Assembly: GCF_006874645.1 (NCBI RefSeq)
Contig: NZ_CP030082.1
Span: 868,001 to 932,000 of the forward strand
Direction of reading: 5' to 3'
Length of the DNA: 64,000 bases
From: Bdellovibrio sp. ZAP7
GTDB taxonomy: Bacteria; Bdellovibrionota; Bdellovibrionia; Bdellovibrionales; Bdellovibrionaceae
Part shown: one piece after another, positions 8,713 to 17,644 of the stretch
How positions within the stretch are numbered: the stretch's first letter is position 1
Layout of the letters: the number at the start of each line of letters is the position of its first letter
Notes under the pieces: model-generated
Told to the model about the DNA's origin: nothing
Seen by the model: only the letters and a program-made list of their open reading frames with translations
The model's database searches: none
Made by a program: the position numbers and the translations under genes

Positions 8713-9459
8713 TTAGTTTTTGCTAGCCACGCGGCTTTTTGAGCCTTTTTTCTTTTTCTCTGCCTTACAGAAAGCTACATCTGGTTTTTTGGCTTTTTTG
8801 CCAAGCTTCGCGACTTTTTTGCAGTCCACTTTTGGCTTCTTAGCATTCGCTTTTGCCAGAGCTTTTTTCTCGGCTTTACAGAAAGCTACGTCATTTTTCT
8901 TAGCTTTCTTGCCAGCCTTCGCTACCTTTTTGCAATCCACTTTAGGCTTTTTAGCGACTTCTTTTTTGCTTTTAGTTGCGGCCATTTTTTTTGCTGGCAG
9001 TTTGGAGCTCTTGCGGGGCGAATCAAATGAAGAAGAGCCATAAACCTGTGGTTCTTCCGGTGCAACGTTGGCGATAGCCGGTGTCGGTTCACCTTGCCAG
9101 CTTGGAGCGGCACGTTCCATTTCTTCGTTCACAGTTTTTTGTGGCAGGTTTTGAGAGTCACCAGCTGAGTTGTCAGCGGGGCCTTGAGTTTTAGCAGCAA
9201 TATCGCTTGCCGCTTCTGCAACATACGGGTCGGCATGGTTAGAAAGCTCTGCGCCTTCTTGAGCAGGTTCCGCAGCGGCTTGTTCGCCACCAGCAGCAGG
9301 AGTTTCTCTGGCGGCATCTGGATCAGACAGATCCAATGGGTCTGTTGGTTTTGGCTGTTCTTGTGTTGCAGGAGCTTCGCTAGATCCCATCCAGGATTTC
9401 ATCGTCGCGCAGGAAATCATAAATGAACTGAGTGTTGCTAGAACTAGTAAATTTCTCAT
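8713..9459 (-). CDS. Lipoprotein with Ala/Pro-rich middle and duplicated Lys-rich C-terminal repeat
   Basis: 248 residues. MRNLLVLATLSSFMISC is a lipoprotein signal with the lipobox ending at Cys17. The middle (about 30-150) is rich in Ala, Pro, Glu and Gln and looks disordered. The C-terminus holds two tandem copies of a roughly 33-residue unit built on KKPKVDCKKVAK, GKKAKK and DVAFCKAEKK, each with two Cys, ending in a very basic tail. A surface-anchored polycation could bind peptidoglycan, LPS or nucleic acid; this is inference. No family recognised. It is a single transcription unit with its own terminator. Confidence 0.7.
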   Translation of the reverse strand: MRNLLVLATLSSFMISCATMKSWMGSSEAPATQEQPKPTDPLDLSDPDAARETPAAGGEQAAAEPAQEGAELSNHADPYVAEAASDIAAKTQGPADNSAGDSQNLPQKTVNEEMERAAPSWQGEPTPAIANVAPEEPQVYGSSSFDSPRKSSKLPAKKMAATKSKKEVAKKPKVDCKKVAKAGKKAKKNDVAFCKAEKKALAKANAKKPKVDCKKVAKLGKKAKKPDVAFCKAEKKKKGSKSRVASKN

Positions 9460-9517
9460 GGTGTCCCTCTCGTAAATGTTATCAGCATAACAACACTATC
9501 GGCGGGAACTTTGATAA

Positions 9518-9573
9518 ACAAAACAGTGTTCTCAAAATAGAGCGTTCCCATTTGGGGCGCTTATGAACACTGT
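9518..9573 (-). terminator. Branched terminator after the metallo-beta-lactamase-fold operon
   Basis: Outer stem ACAGTGTTC (9523-9531) pairs with GAACACTGT (9565-9573). An inner imperfect hairpin (AGCG...CGCT with CCCA/TGGG) fills the loop. On the minus strand the outer stem is followed by TTTTGTTT, as expected for termination of the operon ending at 9600. Confidence 0.6.
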
Positions 9574-9599
9574 TGGAAAAGAGGTAAAAAGTTCGTCAG

Positions 9600-10511
9600 T
9601 TATAACCAGAATCGTTTTTGGACCGCAAAATCATGGCCATTTCGTTCAATCAAGGCAGCATCACAGTAGGGATCATGCTCAAAAAAGAGATACCACTTTT
9701 TATCCGCAGCTTCGCCCAGATAGTGGGTTTTTTCTTCCATCAAAACCAGGGGCTGCAAATCATATCCCATCAACCACGGTATTTTCACGTGAGTGCTGGT
9801 AGGAACCATGTCGGCGCAATACATCAGGCCGTTTTGGCCGTCAGTAACTTGGATAATTTGTTGGGACTGAGTGTGACCATTTGAAATAATGCAGGAGATT
9901 CCAGGAATGAAATTCTGAGTTGGACCATCCAAAAGTTTTAAGACTCCCGCATCGATCAGCGGTTGAAAATTCGCTGCATAGTAGCTGGCTTTTTCACGCA
10001 GGTTTGGGTGGCTGGCAACCTCGAGGTTTCCTTTTTGCGCCCAATAAGTGGCTTTGGGGAAAGTTGGAACAAGCTTGCCATCTTTTTCCGTCACGCCACC
10101 GCCGGCATGGTCAAAATGGAAGTGGGTGATAATCACATGATGGATGTCTTCAGGATTTAAACCATGGGCTTTAAGGGACTTCATCAGTGTCGGCCCGCTT
10201 TGATCCATTCCGTACATTTCCGCAAACTTATTACCGAGCTTGTCGCCGTACTTCGCAACGAAGTCAGCTCCGTTGCCCGTATCGATCAGAACGTTGCAGC
10301 CAGGGGATTTTAAAAGTAAACCACGGGCTTCCATCTGAATGCGGTTCTTGTCGTCAGTGGGATTGGTTTTTTCCCACAAAACTTTGGGAACTGTTCCAAA
10401 CATCGCTCCGCCGTCCAAGCCAAAGATTCCCGTAGGAACCGGGCACACTTCATAGGGACCGATTTTCAAGTGAGCTTTTTCAACTTCAAATTTATTCTGC
10501 TGAACTGTCAT
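9600..10511 (-). CDS. Metallo-beta-lactamase-fold hydrolase
   Basis: 303 residues, no signal peptide. The metal site THFHFDHAGG is clear, with further ligands in SNGHTQSQQ and YCADMVPTSTH. The N-terminal LLLKSPGCNVLIDTGNG is the usual lead-in. It resembles the lactonase/arylsulfatase-like branch of the superfamily, but the substrate cannot be told. It overlaps the PlsC-like gene by 20 bases and is the last gene of the operon, so a lipid-related substrate is plausible but unproven. Confidence 0.8.
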   Translation of the reverse strand: MTVQQNKFEVEKAHLKIGPYEVCPVPTGIFGLDGGAMFGTVPKVLWEKTNPTDDKNRIQMEARGLLLKSPGCNVLIDTGNGADFVAKYGDKLGNKFAEMYGMDQSGPTLMKSLKAHGLNPEDIHHVIITHFHFDHAGGGVTEKDGKLVPTFPKATYWAQKGNLEVASHPNLREKASYYAANFQPLIDAGVLKLLDGPTQNFIPGISCIISNGHTQSQQIIQVTDGQNGLMYCADMVPTSTHVKIPWLMGYDLQPLVLMEEKTHYLGEAADKKWYLFFEHDPYCDAALIERNGHDFAVQKRFWL

Positions 10512-11274
10512 CGGAAGTCTCCTTGATTTCAGGCGAGCTGGTTGGTGTTTCGGCAGGGAAGGCTTCTGGTGAGAAACTCATCACCCAGCTCTTATAAGCA
10601 GCATACACCTCTTGAATGGGGCCGGGAGGATGAACGGGACCAACGTGCAAAACCAAGCGACCTGGTTTGGCAAAGAACTGACCTTTTGGCCATAGGTCCG
10701 CATTTCCCTCTAGGTACGTGAACAAAATCGGTGTCTGTGTTTTTTCCGAGAAAATGGAAACACCACGTTTGAATTCCTGCACTTTCCCTGTTTGGGAACG
10801 AGTGCCCTCGGGGAAAATGATCAGCCACATGCGCGGAAGTTCGGTCAATAGTTTTAGGATCAAATTGACAGCTTCACCCTTGCGATCCTTGCGATCGATA
10901 GGAATCGCGCCCAGACAGTGTTGAGAGAAAAACATGAACAGGGGATTTGAGAAAAAATAATCCTTTGCCGCAGCGATGTAAACGCTCAACCAGTAACGGC
11001 GCGGGATAGAGGCGGCGATCGAAACCGCATCCAAGTGACTTGCGTGATTGCTGATGATGATCAGCTTGGGATGTTTTTCGTAAACCGTTTTAAACGGCAC
11101 GCCTGTGACTTTCAGGCGGATGTAAAATTTAAAGATGATATTCTTAAGAATCAAGGACCACAAAAAACGCATGCACACGCTGAAGAAATCAATGTGGCGG
11201 GTAAAAAGCGGCAAATGTTTTAAATAAGTCGGCAGTTTCGTCCACTGCTCGTTTTCGTAGTCCCAATCCTTCAT
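10492..11274 (-). CDS. PlsC-like 1-acylglycerol-3-phosphate acyltransferase
   Basis: 260 residues. Acyltransferase motif I is SNHASHLDAVSI (NHx4D), motif III is IIFPEGTRSQTG, and GAIPIDRKDRKGEA fits motif II. The family adds an acyl chain to lysophosphatidic acid at the inner membrane. The C-terminus has an acidic Ser/Glu-rich tail. It overlaps the CdsA-like gene by 4 bases (ATGA) and the hydrolase gene by 20, so the three are certainly co-transcribed. The pairing with CdsA supports a phospholipid role. Confidence 0.85.
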   Translation of the reverse strand: MKDWDYENEQWTKLPTYLKHLPLFTRHIDFFSVCMRFLWSLILKNIIFKFYIRLKVTGVPFKTVYEKHPKLIIISNHASHLDAVSIAASIPRRYWLSVYIAAAKDYFFSNPLFMFFSQHCLGAIPIDRKDRKGEAVNLILKLLTELPRMWLIIFPEGTRSQTGKVQEFKRGVSIFSEKTQTPILFTYLEGNADLWPKGQFFAKPGRLVLHVGPVHPPGPIQEVYAAYKSWVMSFSPEAFPAETPTSSPEIKETSDDSSAE

Positions 11275-12206
11275 AACAGAACCGTCATCACGTAATAATA
11301 AATCGGAGCGACAAAAATCAAACGGTCCACACGGTGAAGGAAATCACCTCGGCCGATGATAAAAGGACCCACAGTCTTCATACCAGCATCACGGCGAACC
11401 ACCGTCATGACCAGGTCACCCAAGAAACCGCCCAGAGAGGCAATCAAGCCCGAAGCCAACCAGTACTTATCCGAACCATCCGGAAGCAAGAAGCGCATGC
11501 TGCCAGCCAGGAACAATGTCAGGAAAATGGAAACAGCGGTACTTCCCACAGTACGGCGGGGATTGATAGATGGGAAAAGTCTCCAGCCACCGATATAACG
11601 ACCGACGGCCAAGTTCGTGTTGTCACAGAACTCTGTCAGGATTATCAAATACATCAACTGATAAATTCCGTTCGGGAACTTCATGATCAAACCCAAGTGC
11701 ATGAACGACCATCCCAAAAAGATGAACGCCAGTAACGTTAAAGACATGTACTGAATCATGCGCTTGTAAGAGTTTCGGATCAGCGGAACCAAACAGGCGA
11801 CGCCCAACACGATCATCGGCATCACATTATAGATATCTTCACGATCAAAATAAATACAAGCCGCCAAACCGATGATGCCCGCATAGCAGATCAAAACGAA
11901 ATTGCTTCGCTGGAACATACCCATGATTTGGAAAAAGATCTTGGCTCCCAGAATTGCCAGGCACGTTAAACAAATCAAGGGCCACGGTGTCGGCAAACCC
12001 ATAACGATGAACATGATGGGAGCTGCTATCAACCAGCTTTTGATGCTGGCCCAGGATTGGACAAAGTAATAGTTCTTGTTACGGAAGAAAAAGACGATCG
12101 CGCCGGAACCGAAGATGATCGAAAGAACGATCATCACGGTCTGACGGTAAATGTGCGACTCCCATGCAGCCGGAATATTCAATGTGATGGGAAGTTGAAA
12201 ATCCAT
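11271..12206 (-). CDS. CdsA-like phosphatidate cytidylyltransferase
   Basis: 311 residues with about eight hydrophobic segments. The C-terminal signature is recognisable but divergent: GDLVMTVVRRDAGMKTVGPF followed by GRGDFLHRVDRLIFVAP, which corresponds to the CTP:phosphatidate cytidylyltransferase pattern ending in H-G-x-D-R-x-D; here the Gly before Asp is replaced by Arg-Val. The expected reaction is CTP plus phosphatidate to CDP-diacylglycerol. The divergence leaves open a related CTP-transferase role or a second, specialised CdsA in the genome. It lies between the regulator gene (5-base gap) and plsC (4-base overlap). Confidence 0.8.
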   Translation of the reverse strand: MDFQLPITLNIPAAWESHIYRQTVMIVLSIIFGSGAIVFFFRNKNYYFVQSWASIKSWLIAAPIMFIVMGLPTPWPLICLTCLAILGAKIFFQIMGMFQRSNFVLICYAGIIGLAACIYFDREDIYNVMPMIVLGVACLVPLIRNSYKRMIQYMSLTLLAFIFLGWSFMHLGLIMKFPNGIYQLMYLIILTEFCDNTNLAVGRYIGGWRLFPSINPRRTVGSTAVSIFLTLFLAGSMRFLLPDGSDKYWLASGLIASLGGFLGDLVMTVVRRDAGMKTVGPFIIGRGDFLHRVDRLIFVAPIYYYVMTVLL

Positions 12207-12211
12207 GAATC

Positions 12212-13561
12212 TTAGTCCTCTTGGATGTTGTAATCGCTGATCTTTTTATAAAGATTCGATCTGGAGACCTGCAAAAGCTGTGAAGCTTCTTCGATACTCT
12301 TTGTTTGTTTCATCGCCGTGCGTATCACATGCGCCTCGAACTCATCAACTAAAGTATTTAGCCCTTTTGCGAAATCAATCACAGTGTAAGAGGGAGCTTT
12401 AGCTGGAGTGGCGGCTGGTGTTAACCACTGGTTGACATCCTCTGCGCGAATAAACGGCAAGGGCGATGTCAGACTGAGTTGCTCACACACGCGTTTTAGT
12501 TCGCGCACGTTGCCCGGCCAGTTGTAAGTTTTAAGTGCCGCCAAACCATCTTCTGTAAACTGCTTGTTACGACGAGGTCGTTCCATTGCCAAAAAGTGCT
12601 GAGCCAATTCATCAATGTCGGCCAAGCGGTCACGTAAAGGTGGCAGTTGAACCCGTTGAGAGGCAAGACGGTATAAAAGGTCTTCGCGGAATTCGCCTGC
12701 AGCCACCATTTTATCCAGTGGCTTATTGGAAGCGACAATCACACGGGCTTTCACCGTGATGGATTCTTTCGCGCCGACCTTGCGAACTTCGCCGCTTTCT
12801 AAAAAGCGCAAAAGCTTCGCTTGTTGAGTTAGGGGCAGGGCTTCGATTTCATCCAGGAATAAATCGCCACCGTTGGCAGCTTCGGCAAGTCCGATTTTAT
12901 TTTGATCAGCTCCGGTGAAGGCACCTTTCACATGACCAAACATTTCGGATTCAAATAAATTATCAGGGATGCTAGCGATGTTGACGGCGATGAACGGTCT
13001 TTCGCCTTCTTGTTCGTGCAAGAGTTTTGCGACGACTTCTTTACCACAACCTGTTTCGCCTTCGATCAAGACGGGCTTGCTTTCACCGCGCAAATCCGCC
13101 AGACGTTTTTTGATCGTTTGAGATTCTTTGCTTTGTCCCACCCAGCGAGTGGAGTTACGGTCTGAATGTGGATCGACCGTACGCAGATCCCAAAGCGCTT
13201 CGATTTTTTCGAGCACCATGGCGATCTCTTCAGGCATCAATGGTTTTGCTAGGAAACGTTGCGCCCCAGCCTTAAGGCAAGACTCCATCAACTCGCGGCT
13301 TAAATCGCCCGACATCGCGACGACTTCCAGTTGTGGATTGTGTTTCATAAGTTTTTCGATCACCTGGGGGCCGACTGCTGGTTTATTAGGCTCCAAGTGC
13401 ATGTCTACGAAAGCTGCATGGTAAAAACGTTCAAACTGAACAGCTTCCAGCTTTTGCGCTGAAAAGACCTTCCAGTAAGAAGGCAGGCTCATCTTGAGCG
13501 ATTGGTGAATGAGTGGATCATCATCAACGATAAGTAGGGAAAATACTCGAGTTTTTGCCAT
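12212..13561 (-). CDS. NtrC-family sigma-54-dependent response regulator
   Basis: 449 residues. An N-terminal receiver (LLIVDDDP acidic pocket, phosphoacceptor in AAFVDMHLEP, Lys in FLAKPLMPEE) is followed by an AAA+ domain with Walker A EGETGCGKE, the sigma-54 contact loop GAFTGA, Walker B GGDLFLDEIEAL and the arginine region PPLRDRLADI. The C-terminal Fis-type helix-turn-helix reads SIEEASQLLQVSRSNLYKKI. It should activate sigma-54 promoters when phosphorylated. No histidine kinase is adjacent. It heads the operon leading into CdsA- and PlsC-like genes. Confidence 0.93.
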   Translation of the reverse strand: MAKTRVFSLLIVDDDPLIHQSLKMSLPSYWKVFSAQKLEAVQFERFYHAAFVDMHLEPNKPAVGPQVIEKLMKHNPQLEVVAMSGDLSRELMESCLKAGAQRFLAKPLMPEEIAMVLEKIEALWDLRTVDPHSDRNSTRWVGQSKESQTIKKRLADLRGESKPVLIEGETGCGKEVVAKLLHEQEGERPFIAVNIASIPDNLFESEMFGHVKGAFTGADQNKIGLAEAANGGDLFLDEIEALPLTQQAKLLRFLESGEVRKVGAKESITVKARVIVASNKPLDKMVAAGEFREDLLYRLASQRVQLPPLRDRLADIDELAQHFLAMERPRRNKQFTEDGLAALKTYNWPGNVRELKRVCEQLSLTSPLPFIRAEDVNQWLTPAATPAKAPSYTVIDFAKGLNTLVDEFEAHVIRTAMKQTKSIEEASQLLQVSRSNLYKKISDYNIQED

Positions 13562-13668
13562 AGGATATAGGATGGCCCGTCGAAGGTCCTTTGACCACCC
13601 TTAATGCCCATGGTCAGTAGTGACGACCGTCAGGTTTTAGCTCTAAAATGACGTGTAATGGAGGCTGC

Positions 13669-14874
13669 ATGAGCGAGCTTAAGATTCTTCTGACTGAAAA
13701 CATCCACGCCGTCGCGAAAGAAAGACTTTCCGATGAAGGTTTCAAAGTGGATTTGATCTCGCACTCTCCATCTGAAGAAGAGTTATTAAAAATTCTTCCG
13801 GACTATCAGGTGCTGGGTATCCGTTCAAAAACTGAAATCACGAAAAAAGTTTTGGAAGCCAACAAACATCTTCTTACGATTGGTTGTTTTTGCATCGGTA
13901 CCAATCAAGTAGATTTGCCTGCTGCCAGAAAATGGGGCGTTCCTGTTTTCAATGCACCTCACTCCAATACGCGTTCTGTGGCCGAGTTAGTTATTGCTGA
14001 AATGATTTCTTTGGCTCGTCAATTGGGTGATCGCAACACGCAAGCGCATCTGGGTGGTTGGGTGAAGTCAGCAGAAGGTGCCCATGAGGTTCGTGGCAAA
14101 ACTTTGGGTATCGTCGGCTACGGTCATATCGGCAGTCAGGTGAGTGTCTTGGCGGAGTCGATGGGCCTTCGTGTGATTTTCTATGACATCGTTAAAAAAC
14201 TTCCTTTGGGCAATGCCGTTGGCAAAGCGACGTTGGGGGAACTGCTGGCCGAGTCTGACTTTGTTACATTGCATGTTCCTGAAACCGCAGAAACCAAAGA
14301 CATGATCACGAAAGTGGAACTGGCTTGGATGAAAAAGGGAGCGCACCTGATCAATGCCAGCCGCGGGACCGTGGTGGTGATTGAGGATTTAGTGGCAGCG
14401 CTTAAAGAAAAACACATCGCAGGTTGCGCCATCGACGTGTTTCCGGAAGAACCTGCGTCCAACAAGGTTAAGTTTACATCGCCACTCCAAGGAATTCCAA
14501 ATGTGATTTTGACTCCACATATCGGGGGGAGTACGGAAGAGGCTCAATATGCGATCGGTTTAGAGGTTGCGGAAAGCTTCCGCCGCTATTTGCGCATCGG
14601 TTCCACATCGGGTGCCGTGAACTTTCCAAACGTGGATTTGCCCGTCAAACAGGGAACTTCGCGCCTATTGAACGTGCACAGAAATGAGCCCGGGGTTTTG
14701 GGTGAAATCAACGGTATCATCTCGAAAGCAGGGGCAAATATCGAAGGGCAGTATCTTTCCACGGACCCTGAAATCGGATACCTGGTGATGGATGTCCACG
14801 CCACGCAGGTTCAGTCTTTGGCGGAGCAAATTGGAAAATTGGAGCGCTCAATCCGCACCCGCGTCGTTTACTAA
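13669..14874 (+). CDS. serA: D-3-phosphoglycerate dehydrogenase
   Basis: 401 residues, close to the 410-residue E. coli SerA. It catalyses the first step of serine synthesis, 3-phosphoglycerate to 3-phosphohydroxypyruvate with NAD. Visible marks are the Rossmann motif TLGIVGYGHIGSQV, catalytic-region NASRGTVV and LTPHIGGSTEEAQ, and a C-terminal ACT domain beginning LNVHRNEPGVLGEINGI that normally binds serine for feedback inhibition. The ATG at 13669 has a GGAGG (13660-13664) at good spacing. Divergent from the NtrC-type regulator. Confidence 0.95.
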   Translation: MSELKILLTENIHAVAKERLSDEGFKVDLISHSPSEEELLKILPDYQVLGIRSKTEITKKVLEANKHLLTIGCFCIGTNQVDLPAARKWGVPVFNAPHSNTRSVAELVIAEMISLARQLGDRNTQAHLGGWVKSAEGAHEVRGKTLGIVGYGHIGSQVSVLAESMGLRVIFYDIVKKLPLGNAVGKATLGELLAESDFVTLHVPETAETKDMITKVELAWMKKGAHLINASRGTVVVIEDLVAALKEKHIAGCAIDVFPEEPASNKVKFTSPLQGIPNVILTPHIGGSTEEAQYAIGLEVAESFRRYLRIGSTSGAVNFPNVDLPVKQGTSRLLNVHRNEPGVLGEINGIISKAGANIEGQYLSTDPEIGYLVMDVHATQVQSLAEQIGKLERSIRTRVVY

Positions 14875-14969
14875 AGTTAAGCGTTACATCCATAACATTT
14901 TTGCAAGCCGGGTTGTCCATATCCGGTGCCCGTGATACATCCGGGACCTCGAAAAAATTGGGGGTCCTT

Positions 14970-15236
14970 TTGAAATCACTATTGATTGCGCTTTCTATCC
15001 TTGTCGCCGCACCAGCCTTTGCATTCCAAGTTATGCCATACGAAGGCAATGGTGATGAGCCTCAATCTGGTCCTACAGAATTCATCTCTTGGTGTGATAA
15101 AAAAAATAACTCTGTATTGATGGTTCGTGGCGGTCAAATTGTGACTGTTGATGACTGTAACAGCAAAGAACTTACTTGCATCACGACGACTGTGACTGAT
15201 GGTTTCCGTTCTCGCGTAACGGCTCTTTGCCGCTAG
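14970..15236 (+). CDS. Small exported protein, unknown function
   Basis: 88 residues from a TTG start, giving the leader LKSLLIALSILVAAPAFAFQ. The mature part is about 70 residues with four cysteines (SWCDKK, DDCNSK, LTCITT and a C-terminal LCR), suggesting two disulfides. A longer frame from 14901 is possible but would bury the leader. It is followed immediately by a strong terminator and may be a well-expressed monocistronic gene. No family recognised. Confidence 0.6.
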   Translation: MKSLLIALSILVAAPAFAFQVMPYEGNGDEPQSGPTEFISWCDKKNNSVLMVRGGQIVTVDDCNSKELTCITTTVTDGFRSRVTALCR

Positions 15237-15262
15237 TCTGTTTCCTAAGCTGAATTTGGCTT

Positions 15263-15292
15263 TAAAAGGCTCCGTAGATCGGAGCCTTTTTT
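15263..15292 (+). terminator. Rho-independent terminator
   Basis: Stem AAAAGGCTCCG / CGGAGCCTTTT with a short loop and a T-run, 27 bases after the stop of the small exported protein. Confidence 0.9.
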
Positions 15293-15449
15293 ATTTGTGT
15301 GTCTTATTAGCCCTAGAGCTGAAATTCAAAAATGAGCCTGTTTTTGTTTCTGTAAAATTTCGATAAAAAAGGCCGTTTCATTTTAAGAATCTCGATACAG
15401 AGAGCCTCATAAAAAGCCGATTAGTACCTCATACTTTGGGGTCGTATCT

Positions 15450-17573
15450 GTGAAACTTTTTATCCGATATTTCGTCATAGCGATTGTATTTGCTGTGGGG
15501 CTTTCTGCCTGCACGATGGATTTGTCGTTGACGCAACTTGAAGGTGGCAGTTCCTTGGCCCCGGAAAGCATTTCTGTTGATGGAACTTTGACCGTTTCCA
15601 GTTTGCAATTCACTGATGATGCCACTCCCAATTTAACTTTCTCTGTTTCTTCGATCAATCCCACAGAAATGAAAGTTACCAACAATGCAACCTGCAGTGG
15701 TGGTTCGTGGGTCGCCTATGCCGCAACACTCACGGGGTATGCACTGACGGCTTCGGATGGGGCAAAAGATATTTCGGTACAGTTCAAAAATGCAGAGGGA
15801 ACCGTGACTTCATGTGTGAGTACTCACATTGTTTTGGATACGTCGACGCCGACCAGTCCCACGTTGGCGGTGGTCGCGGATTATACCGATGGCAGTTCGG
15901 TGAACTTTGTAAAGAGTGCTTCGCCGACTTTCAATCTAAGTGCGGTGGACGCGACTCTTTACCAAATGCAGCTTTCTAATTCGGCGACGTGTGCATCGGG
16001 AACTTACGAAGATTATGCGGCGACCAAGGCTTGGCCATTGACGGCGAGTGAAGGTCTTAAAAGCATTTCGGTCAAATACCGGGATCGATTTTCACATGAG
16101 TCAAGTTGCGTGACCGTGGATGTGGTGCTGGATTCCACAGCCAGTGTGGTTCCTACAATCGCCCAAGTTGAAGGCGCCGAAGGTGTCGGATCGATTTCTG
16201 TTTCGCCAAAAGTATTTGTGAAAAACGTAGCGGCAAACGAAGTGGCCGATGCAACCCATAGTGGCTTTCTAGATTATCAAGCTCGTGTAGTACGGGTCAG
16301 TGATTCGGTGGAGGCGCAGACATGGACATCGGTGGGTGCAGGTCCCCTGTTGCAGCTCACAGGTTTAACTTTGGCAGATGCAACGGCTTATCGTTTGGAT
16401 ATTCGCTCGCGAGACAAAGCAGGGAATGTATCTGCAGTATCATCAGTGACTTGGACAAGTTCACTCGTGCCGTTCTATGTAAAGTCCTTGCAAAATGCGA
16501 CACCATCAACCGAGTTTGAAAGTGATTCGTTTACGCTAACGGGTGGAGCTGGCAGTGTGAATGTCACCGTCACCAATGGTGCAAAAGTTTGTATCAGTCC
16601 TTGCGCGAATTGGGCTGCTGCGGGTGGGAATGTGACAGCGACCGTAGGCGATACTCTTTCACTGAAGGCCTTTTCGCCGGCATCAGGCACTTTGACCTCC
16701 ACGGTCACTGCAGGTTCTTACGCGACGACTTGGAAAATTTCGACGACGGATTTGTGTCCTGCCAATTACGTTCTGGTTCCCGGTGAAAATGGAACTCGTC
16801 AGGGCGAGTTCTGTCTTGCTAAGTATGAAATGAAAATCGCCGGCGATGCAGATGGTTATCAAGCTTACAATGTCAGTTTTGTGGCGGAGTCCCGCGCGAG
16901 CGGAACTCCGTGGCGTCTTTTGAATGTGGATCAAATGATCACGAGCTGTCAGGCTTTGGGTGCCGGCTATGACCTGATCAGCAATACACAGTGGAATACT
17001 GTGGCTCGAAATATCTCGGCTCAAGCAAGCAACTGGAGCTCCGGAATTGTCGGCACAGGCCAGCTGAACCAAGGCAATCGTTCCAACTCTTCACAAGAAG
17101 AAGCCTCCGTAAATGATGCCGAAGCTTGTGTAAACTTATCAGGATTCACTTATCCTGCGGCCTCTGCGACATGTTCAGATACAGTTTGGCGTAACTTCCG
17201 TCGCACTCATAAACTAAGTAACGGTTCTGTACTGTGGGATCTATCGGGAGGATCTTGGGAGGGTGTGAAAGACACTTATCCGGATACTTATGCATCGACG
17301 GATGCTTTTTTATCCGCGATGACGGATGGAACTTTCTTTAAGATGCTATTGGGGGCGCAAGGCAAAACTTGTGCGGATCCCTCGAATGCAACCGAACGCT
17401 GTGGTTTCGGTTACGCTTATCTTTCCAATGCTCGCCCAGCGAGTGCGATCTTCCGTGGCGGTAGTGCCAGCAATGGTCGCGAAGCCGGTGTTTTTGCGAT
17501 CGATTATGACTACAATCGTGCTTACACGGACGGTGCACATGGCTTCCGTTGTGTAGCTCCTCTAATAAATTAG
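15450..17573 (+). CDS. Lipoprotein with Ig-like repeats and C-terminal FGE-like domain
   Basis: 707 residues from a GTG start; leader VKLFIRYFVIAIVFAVGLSAC with the lipobox Cys at 21. Two repeats of about 90 residues follow (roughly 45-135 and 140-230), sharing NxATCxxGxxxxYAAT, LTASxGxKxISVxxxxxxxxxSSCV and VLD[ST]. A fibronectin/Ig-like region follows to about 430. From about 435 a cysteine-containing domain starts CPANYVLVPGENGTRQGEFC and ends GAHGFRCV; its layout resembles the formylglycine-generating-enzyme/C-type-lectin-like fold. Probably a surface adhesin or binding protein rather than an enzyme. Its architecture is of a type known from predatory Bdellovibrio. Confidence 0.7.
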   Translation: MKLFIRYFVIAIVFAVGLSACTMDLSLTQLEGGSSLAPESISVDGTLTVSSLQFTDDATPNLTFSVSSINPTEMKVTNNATCSGGSWVAYAATLTGYALTASDGAKDISVQFKNAEGTVTSCVSTHIVLDTSTPTSPTLAVVADYTDGSSVNFVKSASPTFNLSAVDATLYQMQLSNSATCASGTYEDYAATKAWPLTASEGLKSISVKYRDRFSHESSCVTVDVVLDSTASVVPTIAQVEGAEGVGSISVSPKVFVKNVAANEVADATHSGFLDYQARVVRVSDSVEAQTWTSVGAGPLLQLTGLTLADATAYRLDIRSRDKAGNVSAVSSVTWTSSLVPFYVKSLQNATPSTEFESDSFTLTGGAGSVNVTVTNGAKVCISPCANWAAAGGNVTATVGDTLSLKAFSPASGTLTSTVTAGSYATTWKISTTDLCPANYVLVPGENGTRQGEFCLAKYEMKIAGDADGYQAYNVSFVAESRASGTPWRLLNVDQMITSCQALGAGYDLISNTQWNTVARNISAQASNWSSGIVGTGQLNQGNRSNSSQEEASVNDAEACVNLSGFTYPAASATCSDTVWRNFRRTHKLSNGSVLWDLSGGSWEGVKDTYPDTYASTDAFLSAMTDGTFFKMLLGAQGKTCADPSNATERCGFGYAYLSNARPASAIFRGGSASNGREAGVFAIDYDYNRAYTDGAHGFRCVAPLIN

Positions 17574-17644
17574 TGACAATTCAGTGAAAAGATTTCCATG
17601 CACCCGAGTTCTTGTGAGTTGTGTCACAAGATCAGGGGGTTTGA

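Noticed and set aside
8720-9043. 107-codon Phe-rich plus-strand frame
   Set aside because: Antisense of the Lys codons of the lipoprotein repeat; Phe/Leu-rich composition is the expected artefact.
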